From assembly GCA_937935995.1 (NCBI GenBank), contig CALGXF010000069.1, positions 1-36,047 on the forward strand: a stretch of 36,047 nt of DNA, given 5' to 3'. The notes beneath the pieces are model-generated. The model worked only from the letters and a program-made list of their open reading frames with translations, had not been told where the DNA came from and ran no database searches. Numbering within the stretch: position 1 is the first letter of the stretch; the number at the start of each line of letters is the position of its first letter. The position numbers were made by a program, and so were the translations under genes. The stretch is from an uncultured Alphaproteobacteria bacterium. Its GTDB lineage: Bacteria > Pseudomonadota > Alphaproteobacteria > CAAHEQ01 > UBA3637. Below are positions 23,565-30,066 of the stretch, one piece after another.

Positions 23565-23747
23565 ATGAAAATGGAAAAAGTTATGTTAACAGATGAAGAA
23601 CGTCAACCTTGTGAAGTATGGACACGGGTGATGGGATATTTTCGCCCGTTAAACCATTTTAACAAAGGCAAACAAAGTGAATATCAAGAACGTGTTTGGT
23701 TCCGTGAAGATAAAATTTGTACGGAAAAGCAAGTACATGTAGCCTAA
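23565..23747 (+). CDS. Small stand-alone NrdD C-terminal-like protein
   Basis: Protein of 60 aa (58 from the second Met at 23571, which has the better SD spacing behind AAAGGGAG). The core ERQPCEVWTRVMGYFRPLNHFNKGKQSEY resembles the very C-terminus of anaerobic ribonucleotide reductase NrdD (V-GY-RP---FN-GK--E pattern) and small free-standing proteins annotated as NrdD in other Alphaproteobacteria. It lacks the glycyl-radical loop and the zinc-binding CxxC pairs, so it cannot be a reductase by itself. Possible role: partner or regulator in anaerobic nucleotide metabolism. Monocistronic, with a terminator behind it; no other nrd gene in the window. Confidence 0.65.
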   Translation: MKMEKVMLTDEERQPCEVWTRVMGYFRPLNHFNKGKQSEYQERVWFREDKICTEKQVHVA

Positions 23748-23770
23748 CGTTTTTGTCGGTGACGTTAAAA

Positions 23771-23799
23771 AAAAGGCAGCTGGTTTAAGCTGCCTTTTT
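23771..23799 (+). terminator. Bidirectional terminator between the NrdD-tail and XRE genes
   Basis: 11-bp stem AAAAGGCAGCT/AGCTGCCTTTT (23771-23781 with 23788-23798); T5 on the plus strand and T8 on the minus strand. Confidence 0.92.
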
Positions 23800-23821
23800 C
23801 TTGGAGGAAAGAATTAAAAGT

Positions 23822-24175
23822 TTATTTTTTATCTCTCATTTTCAGCATCAGATTAACGTTCTCAAGAACCAAATCCAAAACCGGTTCATCTAACAGTAAA
23901 AGTTGGCGAGATAAGTTTTCAACTTTCTTACGAACGTTTTTATCTCTGGGAAATTCTTCAGGGAAAGAAAAGAAATCTTCCAATCCGATTTCCAGTGCCA
24001 AAGCCATTCGGTAAAGCGTATCCAATTTCGGAGATGTTTTACCGCACTCAATTCCGGAAACTGTATTCAAAGTCACTTCCATTTCGTTCGCGAGATCCAA
24101 TTGGCTCATCCCGTTCATCTTACGGAGTTCTCTGATTCGTCTTCCTAATGTTTTACTAAATGTTTCGTTTGTCAT
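23822..24175 (-). CDS. XRE-family helix-turn-helix regulator
   Basis: Protein of 117 aa. Residues 8-65 are a canonical Cro/C1 HTH: LGRRIRELRKMNGMSQLDLANEMEVTLNTVSGIECGKTSPKLDTLYRMALALEI, with the recognition helix at VTLNTVSGIE. The C-terminal 50 residues are helical and acidic-basic mixed, probably for dimerisation. Unlike the 8262 XRE protein it has the classical SP-LDTL-RMA-AL pattern. The SD is weak (AAGAAG). Its promoter carries repeated AAATTTAC and an AAAGT-N7-ACTTT inverted repeat, likely operators for autoregulation. Targets unknown; the neighbouring prepilin promoter is a candidate by position only. Confidence 0.88.
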   Translation of the reverse strand: MTNETFSKTLGRRIRELRKMNGMSQLDLANEMEVTLNTVSGIECGKTSPKLDTLYRMALALEIGLEDFFSFPEEFPRDKNVRKKVENLSRQLLLLDEPVLDLVLENVNLMLKMRDKK

Positions 24176-24202
24176 GATTTCAATTGTCTTCTTTTAATGG
24201 TG

Positions 24203-24244
24203 AAAGTGAAATTTACTTTACTGGCAATTTTCAATCAAATTTAC
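24203..24244 (-). promoter_or_regulatory. XRE promoter with repeated operator-like sites
   Basis: Minus strand TTGATT (24238-24233), 17-nt spacer, TAAATT (24215-24210). Direct repeat AAATTTAC at 24209-24216 and 24237-24244 (period 28) covers the -10 and touches the -35; inverted repeat AAAGT/ACTTT at 24203-24219. Confidence 0.5.
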
Positions 24245-24477
24245 CGATTTCTCCTACTTTTGTTGGATACTTTTGAAAAGCATCGCAATAAAATGTGATA
24301 TTTTTTCCTCTATAAAGATAAATAAGGGGTGTTTATTTGAAATCAATATAAGCTTTCGTCTATAGACAAGAGTTTTGTTTATAATCTTGGTTTCATTTCA
24401 CGCCGTTTCATCCGGTTTGCTTGTATTTAAAAGATAGGTCAGTTTTTTTATTTGAAAAGAGGTTTTTGCTTTTTTTA
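24245..24477. other. A+T-rich spacer between XRE and rnhA
   Basis: About 230 bp with no ORF of substance. It holds isolated promoter-like boxes (TTGAAA 24337-24342 with TATAGA 24361-24366, spacer 18; TATAAT 24380-24385), which could give a longer rnhA transcript or a small RNA. I see no strong hairpin or terminator in it. Confidence 0.5.
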
Positions 24478-24506
24478 TTGCAAAATGCGTAAAAATTTCT
24501 CATATT
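24478..24506 (+). promoter_or_regulatory. rnhA promoter (leaderless)
   Basis: TTGCAA at 24478-24483, 17-nt spacer, CATATT at 24501-24506. +1 would fall on the A of the rnhA ATG (24513). Confidence 0.55.
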
Positions 24507-24512
24507 ACCGAT

Positions 24513-24953
24513 ATGAAAGAAATCGATATTTATACAGACGGCGCATGCAGCGGTAATCCGGGTCCCGGCGGGTGGGGCGTTTTGTTGCGCTATAAAAATC
24601 AAGAAAAAGAATTAAACGGCGGAGAGGTTTTAACGACCAACAATCGGATGGAGTTGACGGCTGTTATTGAGGCTTTAAAAAGTCTGAAACAACCTTGTCA
24701 TATTCATCTTTATACAGACAGTCAATACGTGATGAAAGGGTTTACCGAATGGCTGCCGGGATGGATTGCAAAAGGGTGGAAAAATGCTTCGAAAAAACCG
24801 GTTTTAAATGCGGATTTATGGCAACAGCTTTTGGAATTGGCCGAGCGACACACAATTGAATGGACTTGGGTCAAAGGCCATGCCGGTCATGTCGAAAATG
24901 AACGGGTGGATGCGTTGGCGCGGCAGTTTATTGAACAGTTAAATAAACATTAA
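24513..24953 (+). CDS. rnhA: Ribonuclease HI
   Basis: Protein of 146 aa, of normal length; cleaves the RNA strand of RNA-DNA hybrids (R-loops, primers). Catalytic carboxylates: Asp in IDIYTDGACSGNPGPGGWG (residue 9), Glu in TTNNRMELTAVIEAL (about 48), Asp in LYTDSQYVMKG (about 70) and Asp in HVENERVDALARQ (about 134); the basic handle region WIAKGWKNASKKPV and KGHAGH are also present. No SD; the promoter implies a leaderless mRNA. The 3' end overlaps the convergent DsbD-like gene by 26 bp. Confidence 0.97.
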   Translation: MKEIDIYTDGACSGNPGPGGWGVLLRYKNQEKELNGGEVLTTNNRMELTAVIEALKSLKQPCHIHLYTDSQYVMKGFTEWLPGWIAKGWKNASKKPVLNADLWQQLLELAERHTIEWTWVKGHAGHVENERVDALARQFIEQLNKH

Positions 24954-26766
24954 AAAATTTCTGCATACTGTAATCGGGAATAAAAGCGGGAGCTTTTTCT
25001 CCGTGTGGGATGTCTCGTGTCATGATGACATTTTGCGGGTAATTTGCTTGTTCTTGAGGTAAAGGGCTGTTATGGGCTGTCATCAACGTCATTCGTTTTT
25101 GCTGCCGGAGTGTTTTGGCAACACCGACATACGTTAAATTCAAACGGTTTAATGTACATGTTATGCACCAATCCGGCCCGACAGTAACCAAAACGATTTT
25201 ATTTTGTTCCAGTAATTGTTCAGCCGTTTCCGGGGAATAAACCGGCCAATTTATCCGCTGATTAATCAACAAAGCACTTCCCATCAACGCATACCACACA
25301 GCGCAGGCCAGCAACGGTAATTTAATAATCTTTGGTGACCATGTTTGTGTTCGTTTAAAAAGGCAGACGGTTCTGTACGGGAAAAGGTAGAAAAGAAGAT
25401 AAGGCAAACAAGCCATGGCCGTTAAATAAAGGCAAAGCGCGCCTTTTTCATGGCCGGAATCGGCATTGTTCCAAACGGGTGCAAGATAAGTCAATGGTGC
25501 AATAAGGGTTAAAACGGCATAAGTCAACGGTGTCGGCGGTTGCGGCAGAACATACATGATGATAAAAATCAGGATACAGGCGCTTATCCAGAAAAACGAT
25601 GAAAACAAGCCGCCGTAAGGAACCGGAAAAACACTGAAATAAAGAGCGGCTGCCACGCCGATAGGAATGAACACAAAGAATGTTTGGCGTGCTTTTTGCC
25701 GAGCCTCATATTCATTGTCCGGTTTGGATAAAAGCAGCCAACATAAAAGCGGGGATGCGATCAGAAACAACCATCCTGTTTGTCCCCATGAATTGCCGGC
25801 AGGGGAAGGTTGCGGAATTTCTTTTTCAATCGGCGCTTGTGTTGTTATTGTCCACATGCCTTTTGATCCCGTATAAGTCAATCGGACGGGTTTGCCTTTT
25901 AAAGATGGTTCAGTCTTTAAAATCAGACGTGTTCCTTGATTGGTTTGAATAATGCGTTCTTGCGTGATGGTCAACGGTATATCGGATGACAGGATATAAT
26001 CATCATTTGCAATGGCATATTTGTTCGGAATATCTATCCATAACGTTTCGTCAGACGCTCTGTATATGGGAAGCGAAACGGGCTGAGGCACATAAGCCCA
26101 TGCATAAGCGATAAACGGTTTAAACGGGGACGATTCGTTTCTTAACCCGTCCAGTTCCAAAGAAAGCGGATATGATTGTGTCAGGCACGTTTCTGGTGAG
26201 CACGCATTTAATTCAACCGTTACGGACAGAGAAACAGGGAGACCCGGTTGATTTAATTTCAATAAAAACGGAAAAACGGCATTCATGACATACGGTTTGC
26301 CGGTATTTTCTTTTAACGGCGGAACGGTTGGGGTGAAAAATTGAACAGATTGAATGTTTTTTGTTTCCTGAATTTGGAAAACAGGCCGATTGACGCGCCA
26401 TCCTTTTTCAATAATGACATCGACGACGCCGTAAATCGAGTTTTGATTTTGTGTACCGACAACGTCCGTAAATAATTGAACCGAACCGAATGGGGTTGTT
26501 ATCCTCGAAGAACTGCCGCGCGTTCCCGTCAACGGGCTGACATTTTGTTCATCCCAAAATAAAAGATTCGCCCATTCCAGGCGACTTAAATCCGTTTGAG
26601 GCTTATTTCGGGCTTCTTGAATGTCTTGGCGCGTCTGTGTTACAAAAGTGTCAACCGCTTCGAAAAAACGAATCCAATCGGTGTCGGAATCCGGCGCTTT
26701 GTCTTGAGAGAAAACCAAAGTCGGCAGCAGGAAAAGAACCCAAAAGAGCATTCGAATGTATTTCAT
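24928..26766 (-). CDS. DsbD/ScsB-like thiol-disulfide protein lacking the transmembrane cysteines
   Basis: About 612 aa from the Met at 26766, where a promoter implies a leaderless mRNA and a signal peptide follows (MLFWVLFLLPTLVFS before QDK). The N-terminal periplasmic domain is of the DsbC/ScsB type (about residues 20-330) with NACSPETCLTQ at about 190. Then come about six TM segments (340-500) and a C-terminal thioredoxin-like domain with VGPDWCITCTLN at about 533-536. In the family the TM core has the catalytic pair in MPCVLP and TPCTAP; here those places read IMYVLP (about 402) and APLTYLAP (about 425), so both Cys are gone. Electron passage across the membrane as in DsbD therefore seems impossible. 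It may be a specialised periplasmic oxidoreductase or chaperone, possibly for the Cys-rich surface proteins. Confidence 0.78.
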   Translation of the reverse strand: MKYIRMLFWVLFLLPTLVFSQDKAPDSDTDWIRFFEAVDTFVTQTRQDIQEARNKPQTDLSRLEWANLLFWDEQNVSPLTGTRGSSSRITTPFGSVQLFTDVVGTQNQNSIYGVVDVIIEKGWRVNRPVFQIQETKNIQSVQFFTPTVPPLKENTGKPYVMNAVFPFLLKLNQPGLPVSLSVTVELNACSPETCLTQSYPLSLELDGLRNESSPFKPFIAYAWAYVPQPVSLPIYRASDETLWIDIPNKYAIANDDYILSSDIPLTITQERIIQTNQGTRLILKTEPSLKGKPVRLTYTGSKGMWTITTQAPIEKEIPQPSPAGNSWGQTGWLFLIASPLLCWLLLSKPDNEYEARQKARQTFFVFIPIGVAAALYFSVFPVPYGGLFSSFFWISACILIFIIMYVLPQPPTPLTYAVLTLIAPLTYLAPVWNNADSGHEKGALCLYLTAMACLPYLLFYLFPYRTVCLFKRTQTWSPKIIKLPLLACAVWYALMGSALLINQRINWPVYSPETAEQLLEQNKIVLVTVGPDWCITCTLNRLNLTYVGVAKTLRQQKRMTLMTAHNSPLPQEQANYPQNVIMTRDIPHGEKAPAFIPDYSMQKFFNVYLTVQ

Positions 26767-26772
26767 GCGGAT

Positions 26773-26802
26773 AGTATATATAAAAATCCTTGATTCTGTC
26801 AA
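26773..26802 (-). promoter_or_regulatory. Promoter of the DsbD-like gene (leaderless)
   Basis: Minus strand TTGACA (26802-26797), 18-nt spacer, TATACT (26778-26773). +1 falls at about 26766, the A of the ATG. It overlaps the divergent infC promoter. Confidence 0.7.
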
Positions 26803-26842
26803 AAAAATAAGTATTCTATTGAGTGAAAAGGACACCTTTTCA
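26790..26842 (+). promoter_or_regulatory. infC promoter and 5' hairpin
   Basis: TTGATT at 26790-26795, 16-nt spacer, TATTCT at 26812-26817. The transcript would start at about 26824, exactly at a perfect 8-bp hairpin TGAAAAGG/CCTTTTCA (26824-26831 with 26835-26842, loop ACA), which may stabilise the mRNA or regulate it. Confidence 0.5.
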
Positions 26843-26869
26843 TGTGTTTAACAATAATAGGAGGCTACA

Positions 26870-27421
26870 ATAGTTATCGAAAATAATAATGGCTTTGGCC
26901 CGGCGCCAGATGAAGGGCCGAAAGCGAATGAACGAATCACTGCCAAAGAAGTTCGTTTGATTTTGGCAGACGGAACGAATGTCGGTGTTGTTTCTTTGCG
27001 TGAAGCGTTGCAACAGGCAAGAGAGGCTGATTTGGATTTGGTCGAAATTTCTTCGGCCGGCGGTTTAAGTGTTTGTAAAGTGCTGGATTACGGCAAATAC
27101 AAATACGAATTGCAAAAACGCAAGAATGAAGCGAAAAAGAAACAAAAAGTCGTTGAGGTCAAAGAACTAAAATTGACTCCTATGATTGATACGCACGATT
27201 TCGAAGTGAAATTAAAAAGTGCGCGCCGTTTTTTGGAAGACGGAAACAAAGTCAAATTTACATTGAAATTCCGCGGGCGTGAAATGTCCTATCAAGAACA
27301 GGGATTGGATGTTTTGAACCGCATCAAAGAAGAATTAGCCTCGCTCGGCAAAGTGGAACAGGAGCCGAAGTTAGAAGGCAAGTCAATGGGCATGTTAATC
27401 GGCCCGATCGGCTCAAAATAA
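26870..27421 (+). CDS. infC: Translation initiation factor IF-3 with a non-AUG (ATA) start
   Basis: Protein of 183 aa. The frame is closed by TAG at 26858-26860, and no ATG, GTG or TTG lies in it before the TTG at 26957, which would remove the N-terminal NERITAKEVRLILADG segment needed by IF-3. AGGAGG (26859-26864) lies 5 nt before ATA at 26870, so ATA is the best start (ATC at 26876 is next). infC uses rare AUU/AUC/AUA-type starts in other bacteria, where IF-3 itself discriminates against them to give autoregulation. Landmarks: GVVSLREALQQAREADLDLVEI, CKVLDYGKYKYE, TPMIDTHDFEVKLKSARRFL, KVKFTLKFRGREM and a C-terminal GKSMGMLIGP. It faces away from its usual partners rpmI-rplT-pheST. Confidence 0.95.
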   Translation: MVIENNNGFGPAPDEGPKANERITAKEVRLILADGTNVGVVSLREALQQAREADLDLVEISSAGGLSVCKVLDYGKYKYELQKRKNEAKKKQKVVEVKELKLTPMIDTHDFEVKLKSARRFLEDGNKVKFTLKFRGREMSYQEQGLDVLNRIKEELASLGKVEQEPKLEGKSMGMLIGPIGSK

Positions 27422-27424
27422 AAT

Positions 27425-27452
27425 AAAAGCTCCCGTGAAGGGAGCTTTTTTT
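27425..27452 (+). terminator. infC terminator
   Basis: 10-bp stem AAAAGCTCCC/GGGAGCTTTT (27425-27434 with 27440-27449), loop GTGAA, T7. The prepilin-gene remnant begins within its T-tract. Confidence 0.92.
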
Positions 27453-27490
27453 ATACGCACGTTTCTGTGGTTTCATCCCATGTATGATTG
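27451..27490 (-). pseudogene. Remnant of the Cys-rich prepilin gene: exact 3' end only
   Basis: The stretch from the T-tract to TATGATTGG repeats 21009-21050 with a single change, and on the minus strand it encodes the last residues NHTWDETTETCV plus stop of the prepilin gene. The roughly 2 kb of upstream coding sequence is missing; instead a 14-bp palindrome and copy B of the 5' repeat follow. The region is not translatable as a prepilin. A deletion relic, or an acceptor site for a pilin cassette. Confidence 0.8.
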
Positions 27491-27534
27491 GTATCGGCGG
27501 GGCGAAAGGGCGCGGGAGGGCGCCCCGCCGATAC
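27491..27534. repeat. 14-bp perfect inverted repeat
   Basis: GTATCGGCGGGGCG (27491-27504) and its exact complement (27521-27534) around a 16-nt GC-rich loop. It sits at the junction between the 3' remnant and copy B of the dispersed repeat. It could be a recombination or deletion scar, or a terminator-like barrier for pheT or infC transcripts. Confidence 0.8.
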
Positions 27535-27553
27535 ATTTATCCGACAACGCCCG

Positions 27554-27676
27554 GGCCGGTAAATGAAATCGGCGGTACAATCGACCAAAATTCCCAAGTG
27601 TCGCCCCGACCCCCTGCCTCACGCGGGGCGACCCTTTCTTTAATATATCTACTTTGTCCGGTAAGTCCATTCCCCC
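27554..27676. repeat. Dispersed repeat, copy B
   Basis: Shares the flanks of copy A (23195-23315) in the same orientation. Its centre is a 9-bp inverted repeat GTCGCCCCG/CGGGGCGAC (27600-27608 with 27624-27632). A further CCCCCG/CGGGGG hairpin (27672-27691) follows, 15 nt from the pheT stop. No T-tract, so the pheT terminator, if any, is not the usual type. Confidence 0.7.
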
Positions 27677-27705
27677 GCCGGATGACGGGGGATAATCTTT
27701 GGATT

Positions 27706-30066
27706 TTATGACCGCAATTCGGCACCTGTGTTTTTATTGACGCAAGCCACAATGCGCCGAGACAAGCTGTCGATTTCTTCATCCGTTAATGTTTTTTCTA
27801 TCGGTTGAATGACAACTTCGACCGCTAACGATTTTTTGCCGGCCGGCAGTTTGTCTCCTTCATAAACGTCAAAGATTCGAACATCTTGAATGAGTTCTTT
27901 GTCGACGGAATGAATAGCGCCCAATAATTTAGCCGCTTCTACTTTGGTATCCATCACGAATGCAAAGTCACGCGACAACGGCATCAGGTTAGATGCTTTC
28001 AACGGTTTTTGCGTTTTAGATTTTGCTTTGGGCATCGGGATGTTATCCAAATAAATTTCGCAGGCAACAACCGGTACTTTTATTCCGAAAGCTGCTAAAA
28101 TTTTCGGGTGAATTTCACCGAAATGTGCCAACACGTTTTTGCCGAGCGTTAAACTACCCGAACGACCCGGGTGATACCAGGCCGGAGCTTGTTTGTAAAT
28201 TTGAGCATTCGCCGGCGCTTCGGCAGCTGCCAATCCGGCAAGTGCATCCGCTTTTGCATCAAAACAATCAACGGACCGGCCTTTGTCATCCCAATGACGG
28301 TCGTGTGTTGTTCCCGCTCGAACGGCACAAGCAACCATGCGTTGTTGTCCCGGTTGGACGCCGAAAAATTCCGGACCGACTTCAAAAAGTTGAACACTTG
28401 TCTGTCCTCTGTCTAAATTTCGTTTGGTTGCAGACAACAAGTTCGGAATTAAACTGGGGCGCATTTCATTTAAATCAGACGCAATCGGATTTTGAATCAT
28501 CACTTTTTTGCTGTTGAATAAATCCGCAAGAGAACTGTCCATAAATGACCATGTCACCGCTTGGCATAAACCGGCGTTTGCTAAAGCCCGTCGAACGGCA
28601 ACTTCTCGTTTTTGTGCCGGTGTTAATGTTGAAATGACAATGTCTGATGCCCGCATCGGTAAAGCCGGCAATTTGTCATATCCGTAAATACGAACGATTT
28701 CTTCCACAATATCATTGGGGCCGAACACATCATTGTATCGCCAAGACGGAACCGTGATCGTCGAACCGTTGACTGTGAAGCCTAACTTTTCCAATATAGA
28801 AGCTGCATCGGCAGGGCTTAACGCAATTCCGCACAACTTTTCAACCAACCCGAAATCAAAATCAATTTGACGTGTTTTGTCGGGGACTTGGCCGGCAATG
28901 ACCAATTCAGATGCTTCTCCGCCGCACAAATCTAAAATCATTTGCGTGGCGTTTTCATTTCCCTGAACGGTAGCCATAGCATCTACGCCGCGTTCAAACC
29001 GAGACCGGGAATCCGATTCCGCATTTAACGTTCTGCCGGTTTTAGCAATGGAGAGCGGTTCAAAAAATGCTGCTTCCAAAAACACGTTTTGCGTTTCTTT
29101 TGACACAGCCGTGTCAATACCGCCCATGATACCGGCAATGCTTTGCGCGTTTTTGTCATCCGCGACAACAACCATTCCTTCCGCCAGCGTGTATTCTTTG
29201 TCATCCAGCGTTTGAATCTTTTCACCGTCTTTGGCTGACCGAACCGTGATGTTGCCGGTGAGTTTATCGGCATCAAAAACATGCAACGGCCGGCATTCAC
29301 CGATGTTAAAATAATTGGTGACATCCACTAATGCCGAAATCGGCCGCAACCCGACAGAAAGCAATTTTTGTTTTAACCAATCGGGGCTTTCGCCATTCTT
29401 TACGCCTTTGATGTATCGCCCGACAAAGACCGGACAGTCCGGCGTTGTTATCGTGACCGATACCGGGCTTTTAAACGTTCCTTTAACAGGCGTTGCATCC
29501 GTTTGCTTCAATGTACCGATGCCGGCTGCCGCTAAATCCCGGGCAATGCCCTTAACTCCGAAACAATCGCCGCGATTCGGTGTTACATTCACATCAAACA
29601 CAACATCCGGTTTTAACACATCCACAAAAGGCGTGCCGGCCGGCGCATCTGTGTCCAGCTCGATAATGCCCGTGTGATCTTCCCCTAAACACAATTCGTC
29701 TTCAGCACACATCATGCCTTGACTTTCAATGCCGCGAATAACGCCTTTTTGCAAGACTTCATTGAACTTCGGAATGTTTGTGCCGGGCAAAGCCAAAACA
29801 CCTTTCATCCCGACTTTGCAGTTAGGGGCGCCGCAAACGATTTGTAAAGCTTCTTTCCCCGTCCAGACCGTTAACAAATTTAATTTGTCCGCATTCGGGT
29901 GTTTTTCAACCGTTTTAATCTCACCGACAATAAAACCCTGCAAAGCCGTTGCTTTGTCTTCAATTTCTTCGACTTCCAAACCGATAGCCGTCAATGTGTC
30001 GGCAATGTCATTCACAGAGGCCGTCGTATCTAAATAATTTTTTAACCAAGAAAGAGAAAATTTCAT
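27706..30066 (-). CDS. pheT: Phenylalanyl-tRNA synthetase beta subunit
   Basis: Protein of 786 aa, of normal length for the Gram-negative form. N-terminal MKFSLSWLKNYLDT, then a tRNA-binding (EMAP-like) domain VGEIKTVEKHPNADKLNLLTVW...IVCGAPNCKVGMKGVLALPG, the B3/B4 editing domain (ESDSRSRFERGVD, FLEAAFF), B5 (FDFGLVEKLCGI...VPSWRYNDVFGPNDIVEEIVRIYGYD), the core catalytic-like domain and the C-terminal ferredoxin-fold anticodon-binding domain (LMPLSRDFAFVMDTK). Forms the alpha2-beta2 enzyme with PheS in the cytoplasm. Its ATG overlaps the pheS stop (30063-30066), so the two are coupled. Confidence 0.97.
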   Translation of the reverse strand: MKFSLSWLKNYLDTTASVNDIADTLTAIGLEVEEIEDKATALQGFIVGEIKTVEKHPNADKLNLLTVWTGKEALQIVCGAPNCKVGMKGVLALPGTNIPKFNEVLQKGVIRGIESQGMMCAEDELCLGEDHTGIIELDTDAPAGTPFVDVLKPDVVFDVNVTPNRGDCFGVKGIARDLAAAGIGTLKQTDATPVKGTFKSPVSVTITTPDCPVFVGRYIKGVKNGESPDWLKQKLLSVGLRPISALVDVTNYFNIGECRPLHVFDADKLTGNITVRSAKDGEKIQTLDDKEYTLAEGMVVVADDKNAQSIAGIMGGIDTAVSKETQNVFLEAAFFEPLSIAKTGRTLNAESDSRSRFERGVDAMATVQGNENATQMILDLCGGEASELVIAGQVPDKTRQIDFDFGLVEKLCGIALSPADAASILEKLGFTVNGSTITVPSWRYNDVFGPNDIVEEIVRIYGYDKLPALPMRASDIVISTLTPAQKREVAVRRALANAGLCQAVTWSFMDSSLADLFNSKKVMIQNPIASDLNEMRPSLIPNLLSATKRNLDRGQTSVQLFEVGPEFFGVQPGQQRMVACAVRAGTTHDRHWDDKGRSVDCFDAKADALAGLAAAEAPANAQIYKQAPAWYHPGRSGSLTLGKNVLAHFGEIHPKILAAFGIKVPVVACEIYLDNIPMPKAKSKTQKPLKASNLMPLSRDFAFVMDTKVEAAKLLGAIHSVDKELIQDVRIFDVYEGDKLPAGKKSLAVEVVIQPIEKTLTDEEIDSLSRRIVACVNKNTGAELRS

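Noticed and set aside
27324..27782. Minus-strand ORFs through the infC terminator and copy B of the repeat
   Set aside because: They cross terminator, palindrome and repeat, have no SD, and only show that the repeat is open in several frames.
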